Below are positions 25,622-34,816 of a DNA stretch of 64,000 bases, piece by piece (position 1 is the stretch's first letter; every line of letters starts with the position of its first letter). Source of the stretch: Leadbetterella sp. (lineage in GTDB: Bacteria > Bacteroidota > Bacteroidia > Cytophagales > Spirosomataceae); assembly GCA_019638185.1 (NCBI GenBank), contig JAHBUH010000008.1, positions 62,001 through 126,000 on the forward strand, given 5' to 3'. The notes under the pieces were generated by a model. The model was not told the DNA's origin. It saw nothing but the letters and a program-made list of their open reading frames with translations, and ran no database searches. Made by a program: the position numbers and the translations under genes.

Positions 25622-28462
25622 TTGTTGGCATTGAACGATATTGAACTGACCGGGCACGAGCAGATTGAGGTGTTCGGTGCACGGGAACACAACCTGAAAA
25701 ATATTGATGTGGCCATTCCCCGCAATAAGTTGGTGGTGATCACCGGCATCAGCGGCAGCGGGAAATCCTCCCTGGCCTTTGACACCATTTATGCCGAAGG
25801 CCAGCGCCGTTATATGGAGAGTTTCTCTTCGTATGCCCGCAGCTTTATCGGTGACATGGAGCGACCGGATGTGGATAAGATCAACGGCCTCTCGCCCGTG
25901 ATCAGCATTGAACAGAAGACCACCTCCAGGAACCCCAGGTCTACCGTGGGCACCACCACCGAGATTTACGACTTCCTGCGCCTGCTCTACGCCCGGGCGG
26001 GTGAAGCGGTCAGCTACGTCACCGGTAAGCCCATGGTGAAACAGACCCAGGATCAGATCATTGAGCAGATCCTGACCCATCACGAAGGTAAAAAACTGAG
26101 TATCCTGGCGCCTATGGTTAAGGGTAGAAAAGGCCACTATCGCGAACTTTTCGTCCAGATCTCCAAGATGGGATATGCTAAAGTACGGGTAGACGGCGAG
26201 GTACAGGACATTACCCCCAAGATGCAGACAGACCGCTACAAGATCCATGACATCGAAGTGGTGGTAGACCGGATCATCCCTAAAAAAGAAGACCGTTACC
26301 GCATCAGCCAGTCGGTAGGCACCGCCCTTAAGCTGGGCGGCGGCTCCCTGCTGCTCCTGGATGAGAATGAAAAGGTGCAATATTTCTCCCAGAACCTGAT
26401 GGATCCGGAGTCAGGCATCAGCTACGAGGACCCCTCGCCTAACTCCTTCTCCTTTAACACCCCTTACGGCGCCTGCCCGGTGTGTAAGGGCATGGGGCAG
26501 ATCGAGGAGATCACCGAAGAATCCATCATCCCGGACCCCTCTCTGTCTATCCTCCGCGGCGGAATAGCGCCCCTGGGCGAGTACCGCGACCTCTGGATCT
26601 TCAAGCAGATCGAAGCCCTGCTGAAAGCCCATAAATCATCGCTGAGCATCCCTATTGAAAAGATCCCGCGTGACGTGCTGGAGATCATCCTGTACGGCAG
26701 CGAGGAACCCGTGGCGGTGGCTTCCAAGAAATACCCCGGCACCGACTGGAACACTAAGTTTGAAGGAATCATTACCTTCCTGAAAAACCAGCAGGAGTCG
26801 GAAAGCGACAAGATCCAGGACTGGATCAAAGATTTCCTGATCATTAAAGAATGCCCGGAATGCCACGGGCAAAGGCTGAAAAAAGAGTCGTTGCACTTTC
26901 TCATTGACGATAAAAACATTGCCGAGCTCTCCGACATGGACATTTCCGGGCTCACCGCCTGGTTTGAAAACGTGGAAGACCGCATGAGCGGGAAACAGCG
27001 CCTGATAGCTGCGGAAATCCTGAAAGAGATCCGCAAGCGCCTGGGTTTCCTGCAAGGCATAGGCCTGAACTACCTCACCCTGAACCGTCCGCTGAGAACC
27101 CTCTCCGGCGGCGAGGCCCAGCGCATCCGCCTGGCCACGCAGATCGGTACTCAGCTGGTGGGCGTGCTTTATATCATGGATGAACCTTCCATAGGGCTGC
27201 ATCAGCGCGATAACGTGAAGCTCATCAAGGCCCTGAAAGACCTGCGTGACCTGGGGAACACCGTGCTGATTGTGGAGCATGATAAAGACATGATGCTGGA
27301 GTCTGATTATATCATTGACATCGGGCCGGGTGCAGGGCGTCACGGCGGCCGGGTGGTCAGCCAGGGCTCGCCGGAAACGTTTATTGCGAACGGCGGGGTA
27401 ACGGCCGACTACCTGAGCGAGCGGGTGAGCATCCAGGTGCCGGAGAAACGGCGTGAAGGCTCCGGCAAGTTCATAGCCATCAAAGGTGCCAAAGGCCATA
27501 ACTTGAAAAACGTTACCCTGAAAATTCCGCTTGGCACCATTACCTGCGTAACGGGCGTAAGCGGCAGCGGCAAGAGCTCCCTGATCCACGAAACCCTCTT
27601 TCCTATCCTGAACCGGCATTTCTTCCGGGCCAAGCGCGAGCCCCTGACTTATAAGGAAGTGGAAGGCCTGGAGCATATTGATAAGGTGATCGAGGTAGAC
27701 CAGTCGCCCATAGGCCGTACCCCCCGCAGTAACCCGGCCACTTATACGGGCATGTTCTCCGATATCCGGACGCTATTTGCCGAGCTGCCCGAATCCAAGA
27801 TCCGGGGTTATAAACCGGGCCGCTTCTCCTTTAACGTGAAAGGCGGGCGCTGTGAAACCTGCGAAGGCGCCGGGATGAAAAAAATAGAAATGGAGTTCCT
27901 GCCCGATGTGCACGTTCCCTGCGAGACCTGTAAAGGCAAGCGCTTTAACCGCGAAACCCTGGAGATCCGTTTCAAGGGAAAATCCATTTCCGATGTGCTG
28001 GACATGACCGTGGCGGAAGCCATTCCTTTCTTTGAAAACCAGCCGAAGATCAACCGCAAGGTGCAGATCCTGAATGACGTAGGCCTGGGCTACATCACCC
28101 TGGGCCAGCACGCCACCACCCTGTCAGGCGGGGAGGCCCAGCGCGTGAAGCTGTCGGAAGAACTGTCTAAAAAAGATACGGGGAAAACCCTCTACATCCT
28201 GGATGAACCCACTACCGGCCTCCACTTCCAGGACATCCGCAAGCTGCTGGATGTACTTCAGAAGCTGGCCGATAAGGGGAATACCATCCTGATCATTGAG
28301 CATAACCTGGATGTGATCAAAATAGCCGACTACATCGTGGACATGGGGCCGGAAGGCGGCAGCGGCGGCGGTAAGGTGATTGCCGAAGGCACACCGGAAA
28401 AAGTAGCGGCCGTGAAAGGCAGTTATACGGGGCAGTTTCTGAAAAAAGAGTTACACTTGTAG
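25622..28462 (+). CDS. uvrA: Excinuclease ABC subunit A
   Basis: UvrA, the damage-recognition ATPase of nucleotide excision repair, has 946 residues, the standard length. It has two ABC ATPase cassettes (Walker A GISGSGKSSLAFD and GVSGSGKSSL; signatures LSGGEAQRI and LSGGEAQRV), and zinc motifs CPVC, CPEC, CETCEG and CETCKG. No ATG is available: the frame opens after a TAA at 25598 and the plausible starts are TTG codons at 25622, 25625 and 25631. A near-match -7 box (TAACTTCG, 25598-25605) lies just upstream. The gene is transcribed alone. Confidence 0.95.
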   Translation: MLALNDIELTGHEQIEVFGAREHNLKNIDVAIPRNKLVVITGISGSGKSSLAFDTIYAEGQRRYMESFSSYARSFIGDMERPDVDKINGLSPVISIEQKTTSRNPRSTVGTTTEIYDFLRLLYARAGEAVSYVTGKPMVKQTQDQIIEQILTHHEGKKLSILAPMVKGRKGHYRELFVQISKMGYAKVRVDGEVQDITPKMQTDRYKIHDIEVVVDRIIPKKEDRYRISQSVGTALKLGGGSLLLLDENEKVQYFSQNLMDPESGISYEDPSPNSFSFNTPYGACPVCKGMGQIEEITEESIIPDPSLSILRGGIAPLGEYRDLWIFKQIEALLKAHKSSLSIPIEKIPRDVLEIILYGSEEPVAVASKKYPGTDWNTKFEGIITFLKNQQESESDKIQDWIKDFLIIKECPECHGQRLKKESLHFLIDDKNIAELSDMDISGLTAWFENVEDRMSGKQRLIAAEILKEIRKRLGFLQGIGLNYLTLNRPLRTLSGGEAQRIRLATQIGTQLVGVLYIMDEPSIGLHQRDNVKLIKALKDLRDLGNTVLIVEHDKDMMLESDYIIDIGPGAGRHGGRVVSQGSPETFIANGGVTADYLSERVSIQVPEKRREGSGKFIAIKGAKGHNLKNVTLKIPLGTITCVTGVSGSGKSSLIHETLFPILNRHFFRAKREPLTYKEVEGLEHIDKVIEVDQSPIGRTPRSNPATYTGMFSDIRTLFAELPESKIRGYKPGRFSFNVKGGRCETCEGAGMKKIEMEFLPDVHVPCETCKGKRFNRETLEIRFKGKSISDVLDMTVAEAIPFFENQPKINRKVQILNDVGLGYITLGQHATTLSGGEAQRVKLSEELSKKDTGKTLYILDEPTTGLHFQDIRKLLDVLQKLADKGNTILIIEHNLDVIKIADYIVDMGPEGGSGGGKVIAEGTPEKVAAVKGSYTGQFLKKELHL

Positions 28463-28534
28463 TGTGATCTGTAATGACTCTGCTTATATGTAGTATGTTT
28501 GTATACCTGTTCATCCCTAAATGACTATGTTTCT

Positions 28535-29488
28535 ATGCGATTAAAAAAAATAGCAGTATATCTCTTTTTTCTCCCCTTTGCCGGTTACGGCCAGTCCATA
28601 ACGCCGTTTGAGATCATTAAAGCCGATTCCGTCTTCGTGATCGACTCTACCCACTGGCATACTTTCCCGGCCAATCTCCGTTTCGGCGGGATATCCGGGC
28701 TGGAAATGACAGGGACGGGCGAGCTGCTGCTGGTGTCTGACCGCCAGACCGCCGGCGCGGCACCGGAGAACCAGGATTCCTGGCTTTTCCGGATGGACAC
28801 CCTGGGGAGTGTTCATACCACCTTCCGGTTTTTCGGAGTGGAAAATGCCGAAGCGCTACGATTCTATAACGGGCGGCTCTGGTACTCCTTTGAAACGGAT
28901 GAAAGTACGGGCATCGGGTATATTGACTCCACCGGTACGCCGGTGACCGTGGCAGAACACAGCATGATCACCAGCCCTTTTGCCACGCTGAACCGCGGCA
29001 TTGAAAGCCTGGTGGTGAGCGATGACCTTTGGTACGGTTTTGAAGCCGGCTTAGATTCTACCGTATTCATCCGCTGGCCGGGCCGCGAAAAGGAAAAGGA
29101 AGAGATCTACACCTATCCCCTGGATAAAAGCAGCTGCTTAAGCCCGGGGCAATCGCCGGGCATCTCGCTTGGAAACGGGGTTTCGGATATCCTGGGTATT
29201 CCCGGCGAAAGAGATAAACTGCTGGTACTGGAACGCTGCTTTAACGGGCGGAATAACTACATTAAGCTGATGGAAGCAAAGGTCTCAGGGAAAACCCTGG
29301 AGAAAAGAGAAGTGTTCAGCTGGGATCCCGACACCCGGTTTAACGGTCGTCCTTTACGGCCCGATAACATGGAAGGCATGGCCTGGGGGCAGCCGGTAAA
29401 CGGTAAACGCACCCTCTACCTCATCTCCGATGATAATCATAACCCCCGCTACCAGCGGACCCTCCTGCTGAAGCTGATGGAAAAGTAG
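28535..29488 (+). CDS. Esterase-like activity of phytase family protein
   Basis: The 317-residue exported protein starts at ATG 28535 with signal MRLKKIAVYLFFLPFAGYGQ. It has the beta-propeller pattern of PF13449: LRFGGISGLEMTG, LLLVSDR, ENAEALRF, NRGIESLVV and RPDNMEGMAWG. The family is named for similarity to phytases and esterases; the true substrate is rarely known. It lies 72 bp after uvrA with no obvious functional tie. Function is uncertain beyond a secreted hydrolase-like propeller. Confidence 0.78.
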   Translation: MRLKKIAVYLFFLPFAGYGQSITPFEIIKADSVFVIDSTHWHTFPANLRFGGISGLEMTGTGELLLVSDRQTAGAAPENQDSWLFRMDTLGSVHTTFRFFGVENAEALRFYNGRLWYSFETDESTGIGYIDSTGTPVTVAEHSMITSPFATLNRGIESLVVSDDLWYGFEAGLDSTVFIRWPGREKEKEEIYTYPLDKSSCLSPGQSPGISLGNGVSDILGIPGERDKLLVLERCFNGRNNYIKLMEAKVSGKTLEKREVFSWDPDTRFNGRPLRPDNMEGMAWGQPVNGKRTLYLISDDNHNPRYQRTLLLKLMEK

Positions 29489-29618
29489 TGGCGGGTATCA
29501 AAATTTAGAACCTATCTAAACAAAAATCAATACATTCCTTATTTATTGATTATAAATTACTTATGCCAAATAAGGTTACTTATAAATCCTAAAGCGTATT
29601 GGAATTTTACCATTACCT

Positions 29619-29650
29619 GTTGCTAATATTATGCATGCATACTATTTTTG
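29619..29650 (+). promoter_or_regulatory. Promoter of the CCG-domain gene
   Basis: GTTG (29619-29622) and TATTTTTG (29643-29650, perfect -7) are 20 bp apart. The 180-bp AT-rich gap 29489-29668 otherwise holds only a short ATGCATGCAT palindrome. Confidence 0.55.
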
Positions 29651-29668
29651 ATGCACAAAGTTTGATGC

Positions 29669-30448
29669 ATGGAATACCCGATTAAAACAATGGCCGAAAT
29701 GGCTATGAACGGTGAGCAGCCGGAGATTCTTTTCTGGGTGGGGTGTGCCGGGTCATTTGACGACCGGTATAAAAAAGTAACTCGTGCCTTTGTAAAAATA
29801 CTGAATCACCTGGACATCCGTTTTGCGGTGCTGGGCACCGAAGAAGCCTGCACCGGTGATCCGGCCCGCAGGGCCGGGAATGAATTTACCTTCCAGATGC
29901 TGGCCCAGCAGAACATCCAGGTGCTGAACGGCTATGAAATTAAGAAAATAGTCACGGCCTGCCCCCACTGCTTTAACACCCTGAAAAACGAATACCCCGA
30001 ACTGGGCGGAAATTATGAGGTCATTCACCACTCGGAATACCTCCAGCAGCTCATTAATTCCGGCCGGCTGAAAGTAAAAGGGGGCGCATTTAAGGGGCAA
30101 AAGATCACTTACCACGATTCCTGCTACCTGGGCCGGGCCAATGACATCTACGAAGCACCCCGCCAGGTGATTGAGGCCCTGGACGCCGAGCTGGTGGAAA
30201 TGAAGCGCTGCCGTACCAAAGGCCTCTGCTGCGGAGCCGGAGGCGCCCAAATGTTTAAGGAGCCCGAAAAAGGCCGGAAAGACATTAACGTGGAGCGTAC
30301 CGAAGACGCCCTCGAAACCCACGCCCACACCATTGCCGTAGCCTGCCCGTTCTGCATGACCATGCTCTCTGATGGCGTTAAATTCAAGGAAAAAGAACAC
30401 GAGATCCGGGTGTATGACCTGGCGGAACTACTGGCTGGTGACCTGTGA
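29669..30448 (+). CDS. Heterodisulfide reductase-related Fe-S protein with two CCG domains
   Basis: The 259-residue cytoplasmic protein has two cysteine-rich CCG domains: an N-terminal VGCAGSFDDR with TACPHCFNTLKNEYPELG, and a C-terminal HDSCYLGR, GLCCGAGGAQM and VACPFCMTML. These bind a non-cubane 4Fe-4S cluster in HdrB-type subunits. In Bacteroidota the gene usually follows a 4Fe-4S ferredoxin-domain partner as a lactate- or glycerol-type oxidoreductase module, but no partner is adjacent here. Electron transfer to the menaquinone pool is a reasonable inference only. Confidence 0.88.
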   Translation: MEYPIKTMAEMAMNGEQPEILFWVGCAGSFDDRYKKVTRAFVKILNHLDIRFAVLGTEEACTGDPARRAGNEFTFQMLAQQNIQVLNGYEIKKIVTACPHCFNTLKNEYPELGGNYEVIHHSEYLQQLINSGRLKVKGGAFKGQKITYHDSCYLGRANDIYEAPRQVIEALDAELVEMKRCRTKGLCCGAGGAQMFKEPEKGRKDINVERTEDALETHAHTIAVACPFCMTMLSDGVKFKEKEHEIRVYDLAELLAGDL

Positions 30449-30461
30449 CCGCCGCGGATAA

Positions 30462-30493
30462 TTTGGAATAAGCTCTTCTTACTATTAGTTTTG
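30462..30493 (+). promoter_or_regulatory. Consensus promoter of the interrupted outer-membrane gene
   Basis: TTTG (30462-30465) and TAGTTTTG (30486-30493) match both Bacteroidota consensus boxes exactly at 20-bp spacing, the best promoter in the window. Confidence 0.7.
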
Positions 30494-30515
30494 CAGGCTA
30501 ATCTTAACTATTCCT

Positions 30516-31157
30516 TTGAAAAAACTTTCCCTTTTTTTGCTAATGGTCTGCGGAAAGGCGTTTTCGCAGCAAACCACTTTCAAGGGCGATGAGCTGTATG
30601 CTACCGTTAATTCGCTCAAGGATTTCGACTTCGGTTTTGCCTATAAATTGGGGCTGAAAAACGACTATTACCTGCGATTTGACGTTCTGAATGCTTCTTT
30701 TTCCAATAAAAAGATGGAAAACACGAGCACCACAGATCCTTCCGGAAATCTGCTGAATGTGAACCGGCAGCGGGACTCGAATTATAACCTGGGCCTGGGC
30801 ATTGAAAAACGAAGCGAATACAATTCCCGCCTGGAATTTCTCTACGGGCTCTCCCTCCTGGCCGGCAGCTCAAACCAGTCTACCCAAGCCGCCAGCCCTG
30901 ACGGGAAAGTGCTGACCGATATACAGCACAAGGCCTTTTCGTACGGGCTAGGGATCAATGCCGGTGCCTTAGTGAAAGTAGCGAGTAACCTGTTTGTAGC
31001 CGGAGAACTGCTTCCCCAGTACCGGATTTTTAGCCAGAAAACCATATATGATGCCTCTACGGCCGTTTCAAACCAGGTGTAGAAAATTTCAGGCAGTGAA
31101 TTCAATTTCTCCCTGGCAGATATCCGTTTATCCCTGGTTTACCGTTTTCACCGTTAG
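30516..31157 (+). pseudogene. Outer-membrane beta-barrel protein interrupted by an in-frame amber codon
   Basis: A TTG at 30516 opens a 188-codon frame with a signal peptide (MKKLSLFLLMVCGKAFSQ) and amphipathic beta-strands, ending at TAG 31080-31082. The same frame continues for 24 more codons, ending with the strand ADIRLSLVYRFHR before the TAG at 31155-31157. This looks like the terminal barrel strand, without which Omp assembly usually fails. It is a nonsense mutation, a sequencing error, or programmed readthrough. The excellent promoter suggests recent or no loss. No specific function is recognised. Confidence 0.7.
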
Positions 31158-31259
31158 GAGCCTGAGAAGCACGTTAATTACTTGTTAACAGGGGGCTAAA
31201 CCCGTGGGATTCTAAGGTCTTTGGCGTAATTTCATCGCTATGTCATTCGTATGTAGCCT

Positions 31260-32351
31260 ATGTTGAAAAAGCTGCTTCTCATTTTAGGGTTCCTTTTGCC
31301 GGCCACCCCCCTGGCCGCCCAGTTCAGTAAAATCTATTACCCTCATATTAACAGGGCGGAACTGGCCATTACCCGTGAACAGTACGCGGAGGCATTAGCC
31401 GCTTACCGGGAAGCCTTTGCCGCCGTTAAATACCCCCTGGCCCTGGATCTTTACAATGCCGTAATGTGTAAAATCTCGTTGCGTGATTTTGAAGGAGCTA
31501 AACCCTTTCTCCTGAAGCTGGCCACCAAGGGTATTCCCGCCGGAACCCTGGAAGAGGACGACCTTTTCCGGAAGGTCTCTGCCCAGTGGGAAACCTTTAA
31601 GCCGGTGTATTCCCAGATCCAGTCGACCTTCGAAACCGCCCTGCCCGACAGCGTGCAGACGTGGGCCCTGCAATGCCGGGAGAGCTATACCGAAACCCCT
31701 ATGAAAGTCACTATCCGTCTATCCGACACCGATGGAAACACCACCGGTTTCGAAGAAAAAATGATGAAGTCTCTTACCATTATCCCGTTTGAAAACGTGG
31801 AGGCCCGGATGAAGCTGGAACAGCACCTGGGCGCCACCGGCGGTTATGGCGAGGAAGCCGACGGGCCGCCCTCCGGTAATTATCTCCTGAGTCCCCTGAA
31901 TACCCTTCTCTTCTCCGAATCCCTGGAACAGGTTCTGTTCCGGCAGAAAGACACCTTACTGCTGGCCAAGCTCAAAAAAAAATACGATTATGTACCGCAG
32001 ATGGATGGCATGACCTACCTGCTGCAAGGCATAGAAACCGGGAAATGGCACCGGAACCTCTACAATAAGCTGCTCCGGCAGAGAAGGTCCGTTACCGTGG
32101 CCTATGTCAAAACGGAAGAAGACTGCGGCAACGAGTTCTCCGGCTATTACATTTCAGGGCAGCCTTCTTCACCGGCCCACCCTTTCCAGGAAGACGCCGC
32201 CCTTATCTCTGCTAAAACCATCTTCCATTTCAGCCACGAAGCCCACGGTTTTAAGCTGGGCACCGAGCAGGTAGCGGTAAACCGGAAAGACTTTCCTTCC
32301 TGCAGAACCGCCCGGGAAGAAATGCAGCACTGGATCCGGATGGCCCGTTAA
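31260..32351 (+). CDS. Exported protein of unknown function with TPR-like N-terminus
   Basis: The 363-residue protein has a cleavable signal peptide (MLKKLLLILGFLLPATPLAAQ). Residues ~30-110 look like two tetratricopeptide-type helical pairs (REQYAEALAAYREAFA, LALDLYNAVMCKI). The rest is mixed alpha/beta without a family I recognise. It lies between the broken outer-membrane gene and the RprX-like kinase on the same strand, 67 bp before the latter's start. No function is proposed. Confidence 0.8.
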   Translation: MLKKLLLILGFLLPATPLAAQFSKIYYPHINRAELAITREQYAEALAAYREAFAAVKYPLALDLYNAVMCKISLRDFEGAKPFLLKLATKGIPAGTLEEDDLFRKVSAQWETFKPVYSQIQSTFETALPDSVQTWALQCRESYTETPMKVTIRLSDTDGNTTGFEEKMMKSLTIIPFENVEARMKLEQHLGATGGYGEEADGPPSGNYLLSPLNTLLFSESLEQVLFRQKDTLLLAKLKKKYDYVPQMDGMTYLLQGIETGKWHRNLYNKLLRQRRSVTVAYVKTEEDCGNEFSGYYISGQPSSPAHPFQEDAALISAKTIFHFSHEAHGFKLGTEQVAVNRKDFPSCRTAREEMQHWIRMAR

Positions 32352-32389
32352 AAAAAGTTAAACGGATACCGCATAACCGGGGCGCTCGT

Positions 32390-32397
32390 TAACTTTG
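32390..32397 (+). promoter_or_regulatory. -7 element of the RprX-like operon
   Basis: TAACTTTG is a perfect TAnnTTTG match. It rules out the in-frame TTG at 32395 as a start, because the mRNA would begin near 32403. Confidence 0.5.
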
Positions 32398-32418
32398 GGT
32401 GACTATCTGTTCAGAAGC

Positions 32419-34074
32419 TTGAAAAAAAACAGCTCGCTTATCCTTTTCATGATCCTGGCCATGGGGGCACTCGTGGCCCTGCAGGGCTATTGGATAAAAA
32501 ATGCCATCCAGGTGCAGAAAGAGCAGTTTGACCGTAACGTCAAAACCGCTCTCATGGAGACCGTCCGGAAAATTGAGCAGGAAGAAATGATGTATGTGGC
32601 GCAGCAGCGCCTGGCCCGCCGTGACCAGAATAAGCTCATTACCCTCTCCGAAGAAACCCGGAAAATCAATGAAGAGCTGCTTCGCAAAAAAATCCTGGAG
32701 CACGATATCCTGCTAAACAGCCTCTATAACGAAACCTTCTTCCGGGAGTTTAGCCGAAAACTAGACAATATGGGAGAGAAAATTCCCGAAAATAAGGTAA
32801 AGGCTACCGAATATATCAATGAGAAGCTCCGCCAGGAGAACGAAAACCTGAAAAACTTCATTAAAAGCAGCGAGCCGCTGGAGGCCCGCTACAAGGAGAT
32901 CCGCCAGATGAATCACTGGCTGGATTCTACCGGAATCAGTGAAAATCCGCTCTTTTTCCCGGGGGAACTCTACGCCGGAACCGTGAACCTGGACCTCATG
33001 AAGGGGATCATCCTGGATCTCATGCTGGGGGAAAGAAGCATCCCTGACCGGATGGGCCATCTGATGCTGGATACCCTCCTGCGGGGTGAGCTTCAGAACA
33101 TGGGGATACAGATCCCCTTTCAGTATGCCGTGGAAGATAAAGGCCAGGTGGTGCTGACTTCGGTGAATGATCCCCAGATCTCCGGCAGCTATAAGATCCG
33201 CCTCTTTCCGGGTGATTCTTTCCGGAATAACCAGTTTCTCTATGTAGCTTTCCCGGAAAGAGAAAACTTCATTTACAAAAACCTGGTGGGGCTTTTTACC
33301 ATCTCCACCGTGCTGGTCATGCTGGTGGGAGGCATCTTTTACTACTCGGCGAACAGCCTGATCTCGGAAAGGCGGCTGGCCAAGGTCAAAAACGATTTTA
33401 TCAATAACATGACTCACGAGCTGAAGACACCGGTCTCCAGTATCTCGCTGGCCCTGGAGGTGATCCGCGACAAGGACGTGGTGAAAACCGAGGAAAAGAC
33501 CAATCGCTACCTGGACATCATCGGGGAAGAAAACCAGCGGCTGGCCTCACAGATCGACAAGGTACTGCAGATGGCCCGCCTGGAGCAAAGGCAGATTGCG
33601 TTGAACTACGAGGAACTGGATCTGCACGACCTGCTACAAGGTGTGATCGATAACATGGAAGTACAGCTCACCCAGGAAAGGGTTCACCTTTCTATTCTCC
33701 TGGAGGCCACCGATACGCAGGTAAAGGCTGACCGGGTGCACCTGACCAATATTTTCTATAATCTCCTGGATAATGCATTAAAATATTCCAAAGAAACCGT
33801 ACATTTAAAAATACAAACCTCTAACCCGGGTGATCAGCGGATACGGATCGATATCACGGATGACGGCATCGGTATTCCGTCTTCGGAGACGGGCCGCGTT
33901 TTTGAGAAATTTTACCGGGTATCTACCGGCGATGTGCACGATGTGAAGGGGTTTGGACTGGGTTTAAGCTATGTAAAAAACATGGTGGAAATGCACCGGG
34001 GATCGGTTCATCTGAAATCTACCCCGGGAGAAGGCTCTGTCTTCTCCATTTACCTGCCACTGAATAAAATATGA
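32419..34074 (+). CDS. Membrane sensor histidine kinase, RprX-like
   Basis: With a TTG start at 32419 the kinase has 551 residues. It has two transmembrane helices (SLILFMILAMGALVALQG and FTISTVLVMLVGGIFYYSA) bracketing a ~260-residue periplasmic sensor, then HisKA with the phospho-His in NNMTHELKTPVSSI, and HATPase_c (NIFYNLLDNALKYS, DDGIGIP, GFGLGLSYV). The next gene is the OmpR-type regulator, overlapping by four bases. The pair resembles RprX/RprY of Bacteroides. The signal is unknown. The first ATG lies inside the first helix (32449), so TTG is preferred. Confidence 0.88.
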   Translation: MKKNSSLILFMILAMGALVALQGYWIKNAIQVQKEQFDRNVKTALMETVRKIEQEEMMYVAQQRLARRDQNKLITLSEETRKINEELLRKKILEHDILLNSLYNETFFREFSRKLDNMGEKIPENKVKATEYINEKLRQENENLKNFIKSSEPLEARYKEIRQMNHWLDSTGISENPLFFPGELYAGTVNLDLMKGIILDLMLGERSIPDRMGHLMLDTLLRGELQNMGIQIPFQYAVEDKGQVVLTSVNDPQISGSYKIRLFPGDSFRNNQFLYVAFPERENFIYKNLVGLFTISTVLVMLVGGIFYYSANSLISERRLAKVKNDFINNMTHELKTPVSSISLALEVIRDKDVVKTEEKTNRYLDIIGEENQRLASQIDKVLQMARLEQRQIALNYEELDLHDLLQGVIDNMEVQLTQERVHLSILLEATDTQVKADRVHLTNIFYNLLDNALKYSKETVHLKIQTSNPGDQRIRIDITDDGIGIPSSETGRVFEKFYRVSTGDVHDVKGFGLGLSYVKNMVEMHRGSVHLKSTPGEGSVFSIYLPLNKI

Positions 34075-34751
34075 CGCCTCTTTTATTAGCCGAAGACGAT
34101 CCTAACCTGGGGGTACTCCTGAAAGAATACCTGGAGGCCAAAGGCTTTGAAGTAAGCCTGGCGGTGAACGGCGAAGAGGCCCTGAATCTCTTCCTGGGCG
34201 CCCGCTTTTCTATCTGTATCCTGGATGTGATGATGCCGAAGAAAGACGGCTTCACCCTGGCCCGGGAGATCCGTTTAAAAGACCCGGCCGTCCCCATTAT
34301 TTTTCTGACGGCCAAATCCATGAAAGAAGATACCCTCCGGGGTTTTGAGCTGGGCGCTGATGATTATCTCACCAAGCCCTTTGTAATGGAAGAACTGCTG
34401 TTCCGGATCAAAGCTATTCTTAAAAGAACCTCTTCAGGAGAAATTAAACCTGAATCAAGCACTTTTTCTATCGGAAAATTTACCCTGGATACCGATACCC
34501 GGAGCCTTTCGATGGAAAATGAAACCGTGCATCTGACCACCAAAGAAACCGCCCTGCTGAAGCTGTTTTGCGAGAATGCGAACCGCGCCGTAAGCCGCAG
34601 TTATGCCCTTAAGCTCATCTGGGGCGATGACTCCTATTTCAATGCCCGGAGCATGGACGTATACATCACCAAGCTGCGCAAGCACCTGAAGGCTGACCCG
34701 GCCGTGCGGATCCTTAACCTGCACGGGGAAGGATTTAAGCTGGTCATGTAA
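34071..34751 (+). CDS. OmpR-family response regulator, RprY-like
   Basis: This 226-residue regulator has a receiver (acidic pocket EDD, phospho-Asp in ILDVMMPKKDGF, KPF lysine) and an OmpR/PhoB winged helix (residues ~128-226; TTKETALLKLFCENAN, SMDVYITKLRKHL). The ATG overlaps the kinase stop (ATGA), so the proteins are co-translated. The pair resembles RprXY, which in Bacteroides affects envelope and redox gene control. Targets are not visible here. Confidence 0.92.
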   Translation: MTPLLLAEDDPNLGVLLKEYLEAKGFEVSLAVNGEEALNLFLGARFSICILDVMMPKKDGFTLAREIRLKDPAVPIIFLTAKSMKEDTLRGFELGADDYLTKPFVMEELLFRIKAILKRTSSGEIKPESSTFSIGKFTLDTDTRSLSMENETVHLTTKETALLKLFCENANRAVSRSYALKLIWGDDSYFNARSMDVYITKLRKHLKADPAVRILNLHGEGFKLVM

Positions 34752-34816
34752 ATTTAACGCTCAGCGCTTGTAATATCCGGAACCTTCCGGCTATTTTGCA
34801 GGGAAAACAGGGAAAG

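Noticed and set aside
26636-27676. Long antisense open frame (346 codons) opposite uvrA
   Set aside because: No recognisable domain, and it lies wholly inside an intact conserved gene, a typical shadow frame of GC-rich codons.
29631-29640. ATGCATGCAT palindrome upstream of the CCG-domain gene
   Set aside because: Too short and common by chance in AT-rich DNA to call an operator.
32395-32418. TTG at 32395 as the kinase start
   Set aside because: It lies within the -7 promoter box, so it would be upstream of the transcript start.
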